Part shown: positions 1 to 8,886 of the stretch, in pieces
How the letters are laid out: every line of letters starts with the position of its first letter
Numbering within the stretch: position 1 is the first letter of the stretch
Assembly: GCA_937924555.1 (NCBI GenBank)
Contig: CALDSN010000045.1
Span: forward strand, 1-31,000
DNA length: 31,000 bases
DNA from: an uncultured bacterium
GTDB lineage: Bacteria; Cloacimonadota; Cloacimonadia; Cloacimonadales; Cloacimonadaceae
Direction of reading: 5' to 3'
The notes under the pieces: generated by a model
Told to the model about the DNA's origin: nothing
Databases searched by the model: none
The model's input: only the letters and a program-made list of their open reading frames with translations
Translations under genes and position numbers: made by a program

Positions 1-406
1 GTCCCAATGGTATATCTGCCATATAGTATCTGCTTCTACATTCAGTACAGAAGCAAGTGCCCAAGCTCCCATGCATCTCCAGCACATGCTTTGAGCCTGC
101 TCTGGTATGTAAACCATCAACATTCTGTGTTATCAAAGAGAAGTTATCGTGGAGATATTCTTCCAATTCAAGAAGTGCTATATGAGCGGGATTCGGTTGC
201 ACCTGAAGGCTTTGTTGCCACCTCTCGCGATAGAATTGCCATACTTTCAATGGATCCTTAACAAAACCGTTCCACGTGGCGATATCTTCAATTCTGTGGT
301 TTTCCCACAAGCCACCCGATTCTCGGAAAGTTCTTATCCCGGATTCTGCGCTTATTCCTGCGCCGGTGAGGGCTACTACTTTAGTATCTTTTGTTAGTTT
401 CTTCAT
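1..406 (-). CDS. cobB: Sirtuin NAD-dependent protein deacylase, N-terminal part (runs off left edge)
   Basis: This gene removes acyl groups from protein lysines using NAD+. Reading the minus strand from an ATG at 406-404 gives 135 uninterrupted codons to the window edge. Seen directly: the NAD-binding GAGISAESGI at residues 15-24, TQNVDGLH at 93-100, the catalytic His in EMHGS (H112), and the first zinc-binding pair C120/C123. The second Cys pair lies outside the window. Y59 and R62, in FYRER, match the Tyr-x-x-Arg pair that in SIRT5 and E. coli CobB recognises succinyl or malonyl lysine, so a class III, desuccinylase-type enzyme is inferred. The ATG overlaps the stop of the upstream C25 protease gene as ATGA, so translation is probably coupled. 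There is no sign of disruption; it is simply truncated by the window. Confidence 0.93.
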   Translation of the reverse strand, partial: MKKLTKDTKVVALTGAGISAESGIRTFRESGGLWENHRIEDIATWNGFVKDPLKVWQFYRERWQQSLQVQPNPAHIALLELEEYLHDNFSLITQNVDGLHTRAGSKHVLEMHGSLGTCFCTECRSRYYMADIPLG

Positions 407-3400
407 TTCATGAGAAGCATTTTTTGTGTCTGAACTCCCAATCCAGTTCTAAGTGTATAGAAATATACTCCGGAAGCTACGGGTTGGTTAAATTTGTCAG
501 TTCCCTCCCAGATTACACTGTGAATACCTTTACCAAGGGAGGTGTTCACCAAACTGGTAATGTGCTGACCTTTCAGGTTATAGATATCCAAATTTACCAT
601 GGTGTTTTCCGGGATACTGAAACGTATGTTTGTTTTCGGGTTAAATGGATTAGGGTAGTTTGCAAATAGTGTTTGTGAAGCTAAATCACTGACAATATCT
701 TCGTTCTCTGAGGTGTTTCCGTAGATGCGAACATCGTCAATATACCACCCTTCGCCGCCAACATAACCATCGCTACCGAAAATCCAACGAAACTTAGCTG
801 TTCCCGATACGTTACCAAGCTCAAAGGTAGCTTCTGTCCAACCAAATGTACCTGAATAGACTTCTGTGTCCGGATCAAGAGGTGAAGCGGGATTATTGAA
901 GATGCTATATGGATATCCACCTACTGGTGTAATCTGCTGCCATGTACCGTTATTTAGCTTCATTTGTACAAATCCACCATCCCAAGCATAGTTTTGCTGT
1001 GTGTCGTGAGTCTCCGCTTGCATCCAATGGAAGAACTTAAGTTGACATCCTGGGGATACAGCCATATCAGGGCTCTCCAGCGCACCATGGGCATTACCTG
1101 AATACTGGCCTGAACCGGATCCACCGAACTTCATGGAGTATTGACCTGAACTGGTATGATTGCGATTACTGGAGCGATGCCATTGGTTAGTGTAACCAGT
1201 GCTCAGGCTGAGTGCTTGCCATCCTTGAAAGTCTGGTTCAAAGCCAAAGCTTACTGCTCCAAGATGGATTGCAAAGGAGCCTTCAAATGTGTTTCCATTC
1301 TCTGCAGATAGCATATAGTTGATGGTCAAATCTGTATCCAGAGGTGCTGTTGGGCTTACGTTCACATTAATTGCATTATCCACGCTAAGAGATTGCTGAT
1401 GAATGATAGGTGTAAAGAATATCTCTGTCTCCGCAATGCTAAGATAGGGTGAGTCGCAGAACAAAACAAGCATTGGAGTTGTGGCATCTCCCGAACCACT
1501 ATTATCTAATACCAGACTGATAGCGGGATTATCTCCGGGCATCACTACATTTGTATGGTTCTCAATCTGATACGAACTGATGCTCAGATTAGGTGCGTTA
1601 AGCGGAAGATATACTTCGGTTTGAGAGTTATGGTCACCATGGGTGGCGGTGAAAACAAGCTTTGCTCTGCTTCCATCCTCATAACTACCCACTATTCTTA
1701 CTCTAAAAGCTGCATTGTATGCTAGTGAATCTCCCGTTGCAATGTTATTTATACTAATAGGAGGGGTTAATATCTGGATGTTGGACGAAGGTGAGCTGAG
1801 GCTCAGGTTGGCGGGGGTATCTAACCCTACCAAACCGACATTCTTGGCATAGAGATTCACATCAATCTCTTCACCAACCTGATGCAGACCATCTGCATCG
1901 GTGAAAGTTACAGAACTACAGACAATATAAGGTATCTGAGCAGCAGTCACGGTGATGCCGTTTTCATAGGCATAGAAGTTCGGAGCATTGATATAAACCT
2001 GATAATCTCCGGGAGTTAGGCTGCTGAATAGGTTTACACTAACCAACCCCATGGCATTGGCTTCGGTCTCAAAAACAGTAATATCACCACTCTTTAGCGT
2101 GAACATCGCATAAGGTGCATTAGTTTGTATCTGCAATGAATTCATACCCATTATCCACTCTGAAGGAAGGTTAGCACTTACCGTTTGAGGAGTATCTGTC
2201 CACAGCATCATGGCAGGATCTCCAAACAGATTTGTTTCGTATGTAACCCAGTGCATCACGGGAGTGTTATTGATGTACGGAATATTATCTATCTTGGAAT
2301 CAACCAAGGTGTAGCCTAATTCATGTATGCCTTCACCAAAGATAGCATCATTATACTGCCTGTGGATATTTTGGGAAGCACCATCTGTGCCACCTTGTTC
2401 ACCCCAACCATATCTGGAGTGCGATATCATCGCCACTGCTGCAGTGGCAATGGACGTGAACTTCTCGGTGATGCAATCGTCGGTATAGTTCCCCGCTTCG
2501 GTATCTCTGTTATCAAATGACCCCGCATAACACCCTTGGGTGAAGTATATTGAGTAATTGTGGTTTGAGCCGTTATTCGTTATGGATGTTGCAGAAACTT
2601 GGTTATTGGAAAGACGCATATTATAGGTGGTATTGGAATGCCCCAGGTGGTTCACGAAATTCGCTCCCTGAGACAAAAGAGGACGTATCTGACTGGCACC
2701 CCAAGAATCAGCAGAGCCGAAGGTGCGGTCATAAAGGGTAGTGATAGTCCAAGAGTTTGGCACGCCAACTGTGGAATAACCATTAGCATTGCTTCCGCCA
2801 ATCATTTCATCCATGTAGTCCCCTGCCCAGGTAGGTCCATCCCAAAGCCATTCTCCGGCAAAGAAGGCGGTTCTAATCTCGCTCTCCACCGGTGCCATCA
2901 CATAGCTCATAACTTTGTTAAGGAAGTTGGCTATCTCTTGGTTGCTGTTGTAACAAAATCTGCCAATTGCCAGTTCGGGAGCTAAATCTTCTTCTCCGTT
3001 TTCACCCCAGTTGCCGTCTGCATCATTGTCCCAGTTTCCGTCCAGACAGGAATAGTACATATCGGCAGGTATATCTTCATCAGTATAGCTTCCCTGACCT
3101 AAGTTCACATACATTCCGCGATGGGGTATAACATCTGTATCCCCACCCAGAAACACGTATCGCAATGGATTGGTAGCGTAGGTTTGGATAATGAAATTCC
3201 TAATCTTTTGCTGCGTATCTGCCCCGGCAACATTTGCTGTGATCTCGGACACAGACTTAACCAGCACATTCATGCCGCGGCTCTCATATAAGGTCTTCAG
3301 GGGGAGCCAATTATCATATTTCGCCTGATCAATAATCATGAGGTAGTTATATCCAAGTGGTCTGCTGTCTGAGCTTCTGAACATCTCGGGATTATCGACA

Positions 3401-3984
3401 GAATGTTGGATTCTTGCTTGGGTAAAGGCATCTTGTTTCAACAGGGATGATGCTTCCAAGCCTCTTTCACTTGTGGTATAGCTGATCTCAACGCTAATGG
3501 TTTGATAGAATACCAGTTTGTTGTCTTGTGGGTAGTAGGTGAAAGGACACACTGCAGAGAAGGCAATGGGGTTGCCGCTTAAATAGTAAGTGCTCAAACC
3601 GTTGTTTTCAGCAACTGGGTATTCATTCTGAGATGTGTATATGAGTGCATTAGGCGTAGTAACCGCTTCCATGGTTTTGTGAGAAAAGGGATACTGTTGC
3701 TGAATAGGCTCAATAGGCTTGTTTACCATATAGGTAATTGGGTTTGAACGCTTAACTATGATACTATTGGCTTCAGTGGAGGTGGGAAGCAATAGTTTAA
3801 TTCCCACCCAGGGAAGATTGGGGTTACCAGGGTCACCCCAGCTTTGAGCATTGCTAAGTGCAATGCTTGTGTAAGATGTATTTTCCGTGATAACGGGTTT
3901 GTCTATGAGGTAAGTCCTGTTAACATTGGCTAAGCAGAGCAAGGTCAATATCATAAGTAACAGTGTTAGGGTAAGTCGCTTCAT
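403..3984 (-). CDS. Secreted C25 (gingipain-type) cysteine protease with C-terminal sorting domain
   Basis: A 1193-residue exported protease. Residues 1-20 form a signal peptide (basic MKR, then a leucine-rich core). Residues of about 25-200 resemble a gingipain-type propeptide. The C25 catalytic region spans roughly 210-600: GHS with H449 and QGCYAG with C485 fit the His-Cys dyad of the family. A beta-rich region follows (about 610-930), then a jelly-roll/MAM-like module (about 935-1090, ending WYIDDVRIYG). The last 85 or so residues carry NYPNPFNP and a GVYFYTL...QKMLLMK ending, the hallmark of type IX (Por) secretion C-terminal domains of the FlgD-like type. Inference: secreted across the outer membrane and surface-attached or released. 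No Por gene is in the window. The ribosome site before the ATG is weak. The stop overlaps the sirtuin start. Confidence 0.92.
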   Translation of the reverse strand: MKRLTLTLLLMILTLLCLANVNRTYLIDKPVITENTSYTSIALSNAQSWGDPGNPNLPWVGIKLLLPTSTEANSIIVKRSNPITYMVNKPIEPIQQQYPFSHKTMEAVTTPNALIYTSQNEYPVAENNGLSTYYLSGNPIAFSAVCPFTYYPQDNKLVFYQTISVEISYTTSERGLEASSLLKQDAFTQARIQHSVDNPEMFRSSDSRPLGYNYLMIIDQAKYDNWLPLKTLYESRGMNVLVKSVSEITANVAGADTQQKIRNFIIQTYATNPLRYVFLGGDTDVIPHRGMYVNLGQGSYTDEDIPADMYYSCLDGNWDNDADGNWGENGEEDLAPELAIGRFCYNSNQEIANFLNKVMSYVMAPVESEIRTAFFAGEWLWDGPTWAGDYMDEMIGGSNANGYSTVGVPNSWTITTLYDRTFGSADSWGASQIRPLLSQGANFVNHLGHSNTTYNMRLSNNQVSATSITNNGSNHNYSIYFTQGCYAGSFDNRDTEAGNYTDDCITEKFTSIATAAVAMISHSRYGWGEQGGTDGASQNIHRQYNDAIFGEGIHELGYTLVDSKIDNIPYINNTPVMHWVTYETNLFGDPAMMLWTDTPQTVSANLPSEWIMGMNSLQIQTNAPYAMFTLKSGDITVFETEANAMGLVSVNLFSSLTPGDYQVYINAPNFYAYENGITVTAAQIPYIVCSSVTFTDADGLHQVGEEIDVNLYAKNVGLVGLDTPANLSLSSPSSNIQILTPPISINNIATGDSLAYNAAFRVRIVGSYEDGSRAKLVFTATHGDHNSQTEVYLPLNAPNLSISSYQIENHTNVVMPGDNPAISLVLDNSGSGDATTPMLVLFCDSPYLSIAETEIFFTPIIHQQSLSVDNAINVNVSPTAPLDTDLTINYMLSAENGNTFEGSFAIHLGAVSFGFEPDFQGWQALSLSTGYTNQWHRSSNRNHTSSGQYSMKFGGSGSGQYSGNAHGALESPDMAVSPGCQLKFFHWMQAETHDTQQNYAWDGGFVQMKLNNGTWQQITPVGGYPYSIFNNPASPLDPDTEVYSGTFGWTEATFELGNVSGTAKFRWIFGSDGYVGGEGWYIDDVRIYGNTSENEDIVSDLASQTLFANYPNPFNPKTNIRFSIPENTMVNLDIYNLKGQHITSLVNTSLGKGIHSVIWEGTDKFNQPVASGVYFYTLRTGLGVQTQKMLLMK

Positions 3985-4309
3985 GTCGTCCAGCCTTTTC
4001 TATTTTAATATCAATATATTGGCTTACGTAGCAAGCCATGTTCCAAATGCCATCATATTATTGTGCGATTCTGTGGAATTCCCCTGAGGGCATCACGCTA
4101 TCATTGCGGACTTATTGCGGACAAAGAGCGCAGTAAGTCCGCAATAATCCCGTAATAACCTTAAGGAAGCTAGCATCGAGGTAAATGATTGATCAACACT
4201 TCCAAAGCGATTGTGCAAACATTTCTCTTGACGGATGTAGGCTTTTCAGAGTTTTGGATTAATACAAAATTATCGAGTGTAATAATAACGAAATAGGGAG
4301 CATAAGCCC
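3985..4309. other. Intergenic region between divergent C25 protease and secD genes
   Basis: This 325-base gap separates two divergently transcribed genes, so it must hold both promoters. It contains one copy of the 68-bp palindromic repeat at 4092-4159. A TTGACG lies near 4228, but I see no -10 box at a normal distance from it, so I do not call a promoter. A ribosome-binding site (AGGGAG) precedes secD. No open reading frame of note is present. Confidence 0.6.
4092..4159 (+). repeat. Dispersed 68-bp palindromic repeat, copy 1
   Basis: An imperfect inverted repeat whose left arm carries ATTGCGGACTTATTGCG and whose right arm carries GTAAGTCCGCAATAAT, around a centre AAAGAGC. Aligned by hand without gaps, 53 of its 68 positions match copy 2 at 11071-11138, and copy 3 at 29599-29666 matches in inverted orientation. 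The element is REP- or MITE-like. It encodes nothing visible and sits between divergent genes, so a simple terminator role is unlikely here. Confidence 0.85.
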
Positions 4310-5899
4310 ATGAAAAAGTTTTCCTGGCGTGGTTTATCAATAGTCATATTTATATGCGTTACCGCATTTTATCTGGCTCCTTTGGCAATCCCCAATCTTC
4401 CCGATTGGTGGAGTAAACATAAGCTGAAATTGGGTCTTGATCTTCGAGGCGGAATGCAGATCTTGCTTGAAGTAGATACTTCCGAGCTTTCAGAAGCTGA
4501 TGCCCGTGGTGCTCTTGATCAAAACATCAAGATTATCCGTGAACGTATCGACCAATTTGGTGTTGCTGAGCCTACCATACAAAAGCTCGGTGAAAAGCGT
4601 ATTATGGTTCAACTACCCGGTGTTTCTAACTTTGAAGCTGCCGAAAAGCTGATTAAGCAGACCGCTATGTTGGAGTTCAAGCTTGTGGCACAACCCGAAG
4701 ATAGCAAGAAAGTTCTGGAGATTGTTGATGCCAATGTGAACCAGAATCTTTCTTTCTTCCCGAAGTTAGCTGCCTTGGACAAAAAGGACAAGAAGGTACT
4801 AGCTCCTGACTCCACCAAAGCAGATTCCCTGCAAGCCGGTACCGGTGTGTTCAGCACTTTGGTTCGTCCCGGTGAAAGAGATTACACAGTTCAGTTTGAC
4901 GATGTAAGTATCGTGCAGGAACTTCTGGCTGACACATTATTCCAGCGTGCAGTACCCATGGGCTTCCAACTTGCCTTGGAAAAAGCCAACACTGCTGAGA
5001 AAAGAGAAGATCGTAGATTGGTAGTGTTACACTCCAATGTGGAGCTTTCCGGCTCAGATCTTGCCAAGGCAAAGGTAGAGTTTGGCTCTTCCACCTCCAC
5101 CGATCCCCGCATTGCCAACAAACCCTATATCTCAATCGAAATGAAGCGCGATGGAGCAATGAAGTTCGAAAGAGTTACCGGGGACAACATAAACCGTCGT
5201 TTGGCTATTGTCCTTGATGGTGTTGTATATTCAGATCCCAGTATTAACGATAAAATCTCCGGTGGCAGAGCGCAGATAACTGGCACTTTCACCACCAGCG
5301 AAGCAAGTGAACTTGCCATTGTTCTCAATACAGGTAATCTTGTAGCTCCTATTAAACCTGTATCAACCTCCATCATTGGTGCCACTTTGGGTAGCGATAG
5401 CGTACGCAGCGGAACTATGGCTGGTGTGATTGGTTTATTGGCAGTTGTGCTGTTCATGCTTTTTTACTACAAGTTGTCCGGCTTTATTGCAGACTTTGTG
5501 CTGGTATTCAATGTCGGTTTCATTCTAGCAATGCTTACTGCATTTGGCGCAACACTCACTCTTCCCGGTATTGCCGGTATCATCCTTACCATCGGTATGG
5601 CAGTGGATGCTAATGTGCTTATCTATGAGCGCATCAGAGAAGAACTTGATTTGGGTAAAACACCTCGTAGTGCAGTTGATGCAGGTTACAAAAGAGCAGT
5701 TATTACAGTTTGGGATTCCAATCTCACAACCTTGATTGCTGCAGCAGTATTGTACCAGTTTGGTAGTGGACCTATCCGCGGCTTTGCCGTTACGCTTGCA
5801 ATAGGTATTATCGGCTCGATGTTCTGCGCAATAGTGTTTGTGCGTTCAATATTGGAAACCTTCGTGATTACTGCCACCAGTAAGAAACTGAGTATCTAA
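4310..5899 (+). CDS. secD: Protein translocase subunit SecD
   Basis: SecD pairs with SecF in the inner membrane and uses the proton or sodium gradient to pull secreted proteins through SecYEG. The 529-residue product has a first membrane helix at about 8-25, the family motif LGLDLRGGMQ at 41-50, a large periplasmic P1 domain, and a block of membrane helices from about 365 to 525. GMAVDANVLIYERIRE at 429-444 is the conserved RND-type helix containing the key Asp (D433). Lengths and domain order are normal for SecD; a short lysine- and serine-rich insertion occurs in P1 around residues 160-185. secF follows after 13 bases, so the two are cotranscribed. The start is supported by an AGGGAG sequence 13-18 bases upstream. 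Confidence 0.97.
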   Translation: MKKFSWRGLSIVIFICVTAFYLAPLAIPNLPDWWSKHKLKLGLDLRGGMQILLEVDTSELSEADARGALDQNIKIIRERIDQFGVAEPTIQKLGEKRIMVQLPGVSNFEAAEKLIKQTAMLEFKLVAQPEDSKKVLEIVDANVNQNLSFFPKLAALDKKDKKVLAPDSTKADSLQAGTGVFSTLVRPGERDYTVQFDDVSIVQELLADTLFQRAVPMGFQLALEKANTAEKREDRRLVVLHSNVELSGSDLAKAKVEFGSSTSTDPRIANKPYISIEMKRDGAMKFERVTGDNINRRLAIVLDGVVYSDPSINDKISGGRAQITGTFTTSEASELAIVLNTGNLVAPIKPVSTSIIGATLGSDSVRSGTMAGVIGLLAVVLFMLFYYKLSGFIADFVLVFNVGFILAMLTAFGATLTLPGIAGIILTIGMAVDANVLIYERIREELDLGKTPRSAVDAGYKRAVITVWDSNLTTLIAAAVLYQFGSGPIRGFAVTLAIGIIGSMFCAIVFVRSILETFVITATSKKLSI

Positions 5900-5912
5900 G
5901 AGGAGATTACTG

Positions 5913-6893
5913 ATGAGATTAATGCAAAATACAAACATACCATTCGTAGGTATCCGCTATTGGGCATATGCTCTTTCCGCAATTCTGATAATTGCCGGAG
6001 TAATAGGCATAGCAGTTAATGGCTTGAACTGGAGTATCGACTTCACAAGCGGTGTGGCAGCAAAAGTGAATCTGAAAGCTACCGATGCCAAGGTGCCACC
6101 TTTGAAGATTGATAAGCTTCGTTCCGTGCTTAAAACAAACGGTTATCCCGAAGCAGAAATCCAGCATGTGGGTGAAGTGGAAAATGCATCATTCATGATT
6201 AAGATTAAGAGCAAGACCAGCTCCAGTGATGTTTCATCCGACACCAAGGGAAAGATATTGGATATTATCCAGACTAATTTCCCGGAGTATGTAGCAGGTA
6301 AAGACCTTGCCAAGGATGTAATCGAAGAGATTTACGAAGTGGGACCCAAAGTTGGGGGAGAACTTCGCACTGCTGCCCTATTGGCTGTGCTTATCTCTCT
6401 TGTGCTGATGATTGTGTATATCTGGTTCCGTTTCGAGCTTACTTTCGGGCTTATGGCAATTCTGGCCTTGTTCCATGATGTGTTCATTATTGTTGGTATC
6501 TTCGCTATAACCGGTAGGGAGATTACTGTGCAGATTATTGCTGCCCTGCTCACAATTGTGGGTTATAGCATCAACGATACCATTGTGATCTTCGATAGAA
6601 TTCGTGAAGACCTGAAAACCTATCGGAAAGATCCGGTTGCTGATGTGTTCAACCGTGCTATCAACCGAACCTTGTCCCGCACAATAATCACCGCGGGTAC
6701 AACACTGTTCACTGCATTAGCCTTGTATTTCTTTGGCGGCAGTGTGTTGCATGACTTTGCCTTTGCCATGTGCTTGGGTATTTTCTTTGGGACTTACTCA
6801 TCCATCTTCGTTGCCAGTAATCTGGTGATAGATTTGGCTCATGCTACGCACAAAGAGAAAAGCACTATTCAGCATCTCACCAAGAGAAAGTAA
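5913..6893 (+). CDS. secF: Protein translocase subunit SecF
   Basis: The partner of SecD in the accessory Sec complex. The 326-residue product has a first membrane helix at about 17-36, the SecF signature IDFTSG at 42-47, a short periplasmic domain, and five further helices after about residue 145. GYSINDTIVIFDRIRE at 217-232 is the conserved SecF helix with its Asp. The ATG is preceded by a strong AGGAG site. A bidirectional terminator follows 9 bases after the stop, separating the gene from the convergent alanine racemase. Confidence 0.97.
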   Translation: MRLMQNTNIPFVGIRYWAYALSAILIIAGVIGIAVNGLNWSIDFTSGVAAKVNLKATDAKVPPLKIDKLRSVLKTNGYPEAEIQHVGEVENASFMIKIKSKTSSSDVSSDTKGKILDIIQTNFPEYVAGKDLAKDVIEEIYEVGPKVGGELRTAALLAVLISLVLMIVYIWFRFELTFGLMAILALFHDVFIIVGIFAITGREITVQIIAALLTIVGYSINDTIVIFDRIREDLKTYRKDPVADVFNRAINRTLSRTIITAGTTLFTALALYFFGGSVLHDFAFAMCLGIFFGTYSSIFVASNLVIDLAHATHKEKSTIQHLTKRK

Positions 6894-6901
6894 ATACATA
6901 G

Positions 6902-6956
6902 ACCCTATAGTAAAAGAACCGCTAGAGAGATCAGGCGGTTCTTTTGTATATAGGGT
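6902..6956. terminator. Bidirectional intrinsic terminator between secF and alr
   Basis: An inner stem AAAGAACCGC / GCGGTTCTTT (6913-6922 with 6935-6944) is flanked on the outside by a second perfect match, ACCCTATA (6902-6909) with TATAGGGT (6949-6956). The inner hairpin has A- and T-rich flanks, so it can terminate transcription from both secF (plus) and alr (minus). The outer arms would extend the stem across small internal loops. Confidence 0.85.
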
Positions 6957-6970
6957 TGGTTTAGTTATAG

Positions 6971-8884
6971 TTAGTAGGAGAATACGATTCCACTGATGGG
7001 GAACACCCATTCATCGGGCTTGCTATCCACTTCAATCATCCCATCACTATGTTGAATAATGGGGAATTTATCCTTGCCAGAGAACACAGGGATACACTCC
7101 ACCTTGGTAAGTTCCTCCGGATAGTTGAAGGATACATACACCCCTTTGGTAAGCTCGGTAATGAATATGCTTAACTGGTGCGAAGCTTTGGGATATAGGG
7201 TTTGAGTATTGATGCTGAAGTGTGCCATTTTACCCACCAGCTTCTTAAGGTCCGGATGACTGCACTTGATCTCCAGACAGTTATCCTCTATGCTTATCTC
7301 GGTGTGTAATACCATGTTATTCAATGTGACAGAGCTGATGTGGAAGCTATCCCCATCCAACATGAAGGCATCATCCATCAACCAACGGTATTCCACATCA
7401 CTGCGAAGAAAGTATCTTTGCAGCACCTCATCTGAGGCTGCACATGCAACGATAAAGTAGTCATTCTGAAGTATCTTATCGAAGTTGAGACTGGTCTTTG
7501 CCCTATAGTACCCAGAATGTAAGGACTGAGAGAAGCTAATCTCATGGTGAAAGTTATAGCGGTAGTGGATGTCCCTGTCTTTGTTAAAAAAGAAGCTACG
7601 GAGTATCTCACGGTAGATAAGCTCACCAATCTCAACACTCTGTAGTCGTTTGGAGATTGCTGATTCGATGATATGGTTCAGCTTGGAATCGTTGAAGTCA
7701 TCTGGCACAAAGTCCCTGCGGGATAGGGGAGAACTGTGTATCAGTTTTGTTCCATGATAGTAGTGCCTTTTGGCTCGTCTGCCTATCTGACATAGCAGTT
7801 CATATGGATTACCATTGTAGGCGGACACAAGGTTTTCTGCTCGTAGTGCATAGTCGCTATCGCCCACCAAGCTTACTACATCCCCTACTTTGGCATCAGG
7901 CACATGGCTGAGATCAATGGTAATCATATCCATGGATACCCTGCCAATAACCTTGCAGAGGTGTTGCTCTTCCTTATTTGCTTGTGTATGTATGCTTATT
8001 TTGGCAACCCCGTTGTTGGAAAGCAGGAAGTCATAACCATCTGCATATCCGATGGGAATAATACCATAAGTTCCATCCTGCAAAGCAGTCCAACTGCGGT
8101 TATATCCAATGCTATCTCCCTTGCACATGGTTTTGACTTGCGAAAGGCTTGCTTTAAATGTCATTACAGGTTGTAGAGCAAGACTATGGGCTGAGGTGTT
8201 CACGCCATAAGCAAGAATGCCGAGGCGCACGAGATTACTAGCTTTGCCCAGCTTATTAACTAAGGCATTGGAGTTGTCTATGTGGATATACTTAGGTATT
8301 ACGGGGAGCTTATCCAGTAGCTCAATAAAGCTTGTCTCTTGTTCCAGGCTGAACTCCGGGTTATTTTCAGCAGCAGCAAAGTGGCTGAATACCCCCTCTA
8401 TCACGAGGTTGGGTAGCTCAGTTAGGGCCTGAAACAGTGTGGGGAAATCCTCTGCCTTAACTCCCGATCTACGCATCCCGGTATCGACCTTAACATGTAT
8501 CTTTAAACACTTGTTCTGCTTAACAGCTTCTTTGCTTAACGCTTTGGCAAAGTTAAGCTCGGAAACGGATACAGTTAAGTCATAGGTAAGGATTGCATCA
8601 ATCTCGGTGATTAAACTGGGGGAAAGCACCAAGATTGGTGATTGGCAGTTCTGTATGCGTAACAGCTTTCCTTCTTCCGGGTTTGCCACGCCCAGATACA
8701 CTGCGCCTTCAGCGATGGCAATTCTGCTTATCTCGGCAGCTCCATGCCCATAGGCATCGGCTTTCACAATCATCAGGAAGCTCTGATGAGGCTGCATATA
8801 GCCTTTTAAAATGCGAAGATTATGTTCCAAGGCTGAGAGGTCAATCTCAACCCAACTGCGTTCGGTATTCTGCTTCGTTAACAT
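6971..8884 (-). CDS. alr: Alanine racemase with a large C-terminal extension
   Basis: The first 376 residues are a complete PLP-dependent alanine racemase, supplying D-alanine for peptidoglycan. Visible: the PLP lysine K41 in VKADAYGHG, KVDTGMRRSG at 132-141, catalytic Tyr Y261 in GDSIGYNRSW, SMDM at 317-320, and the canonical end NPYELLCQIGRRAKRHY. Typical enzymes stop near there, but this one continues to residue 637. The 260-residue extension (two parts, roughly 380-475 and 475-637) is rich in aromatic and beta-type segments, has no membrane helix, and matches no family I recognise. No stop codon or convincing internal start separates the parts, so it reads as one fusion protein. The start lies 2 bases after the phoH stop without a clear ribosome site, suggesting coupled translation. 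Confidence 0.93.
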   Translation of the reverse strand: MLTKQNTERSWVEIDLSALEHNLRILKGYMQPHQSFLMIVKADAYGHGAAEISRIAIAEGAVYLGVANPEEGKLLRIQNCQSPILVLSPSLITEIDAILTYDLTVSVSELNFAKALSKEAVKQNKCLKIHVKVDTGMRRSGVKAEDFPTLFQALTELPNLVIEGVFSHFAAAENNPEFSLEQETSFIELLDKLPVIPKYIHIDNSNALVNKLGKASNLVRLGILAYGVNTSAHSLALQPVMTFKASLSQVKTMCKGDSIGYNRSWTALQDGTYGIIPIGYADGYDFLLSNNGVAKISIHTQANKEEQHLCKVIGRVSMDMITIDLSHVPDAKVGDVVSLVGDSDYALRAENLVSAYNGNPYELLCQIGRRAKRHYYHGTKLIHSSPLSRRDFVPDDFNDSKLNHIIESAISKRLQSVEIGELIYREILRSFFFNKDRDIHYRYNFHHEISFSQSLHSGYYRAKTSLNFDKILQNDYFIVACAASDEVLQRYFLRSDVEYRWLMDDAFMLDGDSFHISSVTLNNMVLHTEISIEDNCLEIKCSHPDLKKLVGKMAHFSINTQTLYPKASHQLSIFITELTKGVYVSFNYPEELTKVECIPVFSGKDKFPIIQHSDGMIEVDSKPDEWVFPISGIVFSY

Positions 8885-8886
8885 AG

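Noticed and set aside
7..397. Two short plus-strand frames at the left edge
   Set aside because: The minus strand of this stretch encodes an unmistakable sirtuin N-terminus, so these are shadows.
4092..4159. CRISPR repeat or tRNA-like element
   Set aside because: The palindromic copies are single and far apart, with no spacer array and no cloverleaf; they fit a dispersed palindromic repeat.
4228..4266. Possible secD promoter starting at TTGACG near 4228
   Set aside because: The nearest -10-like TAATAC is too far away (about 26 bases) for a normal promoter, and no better pair was found.
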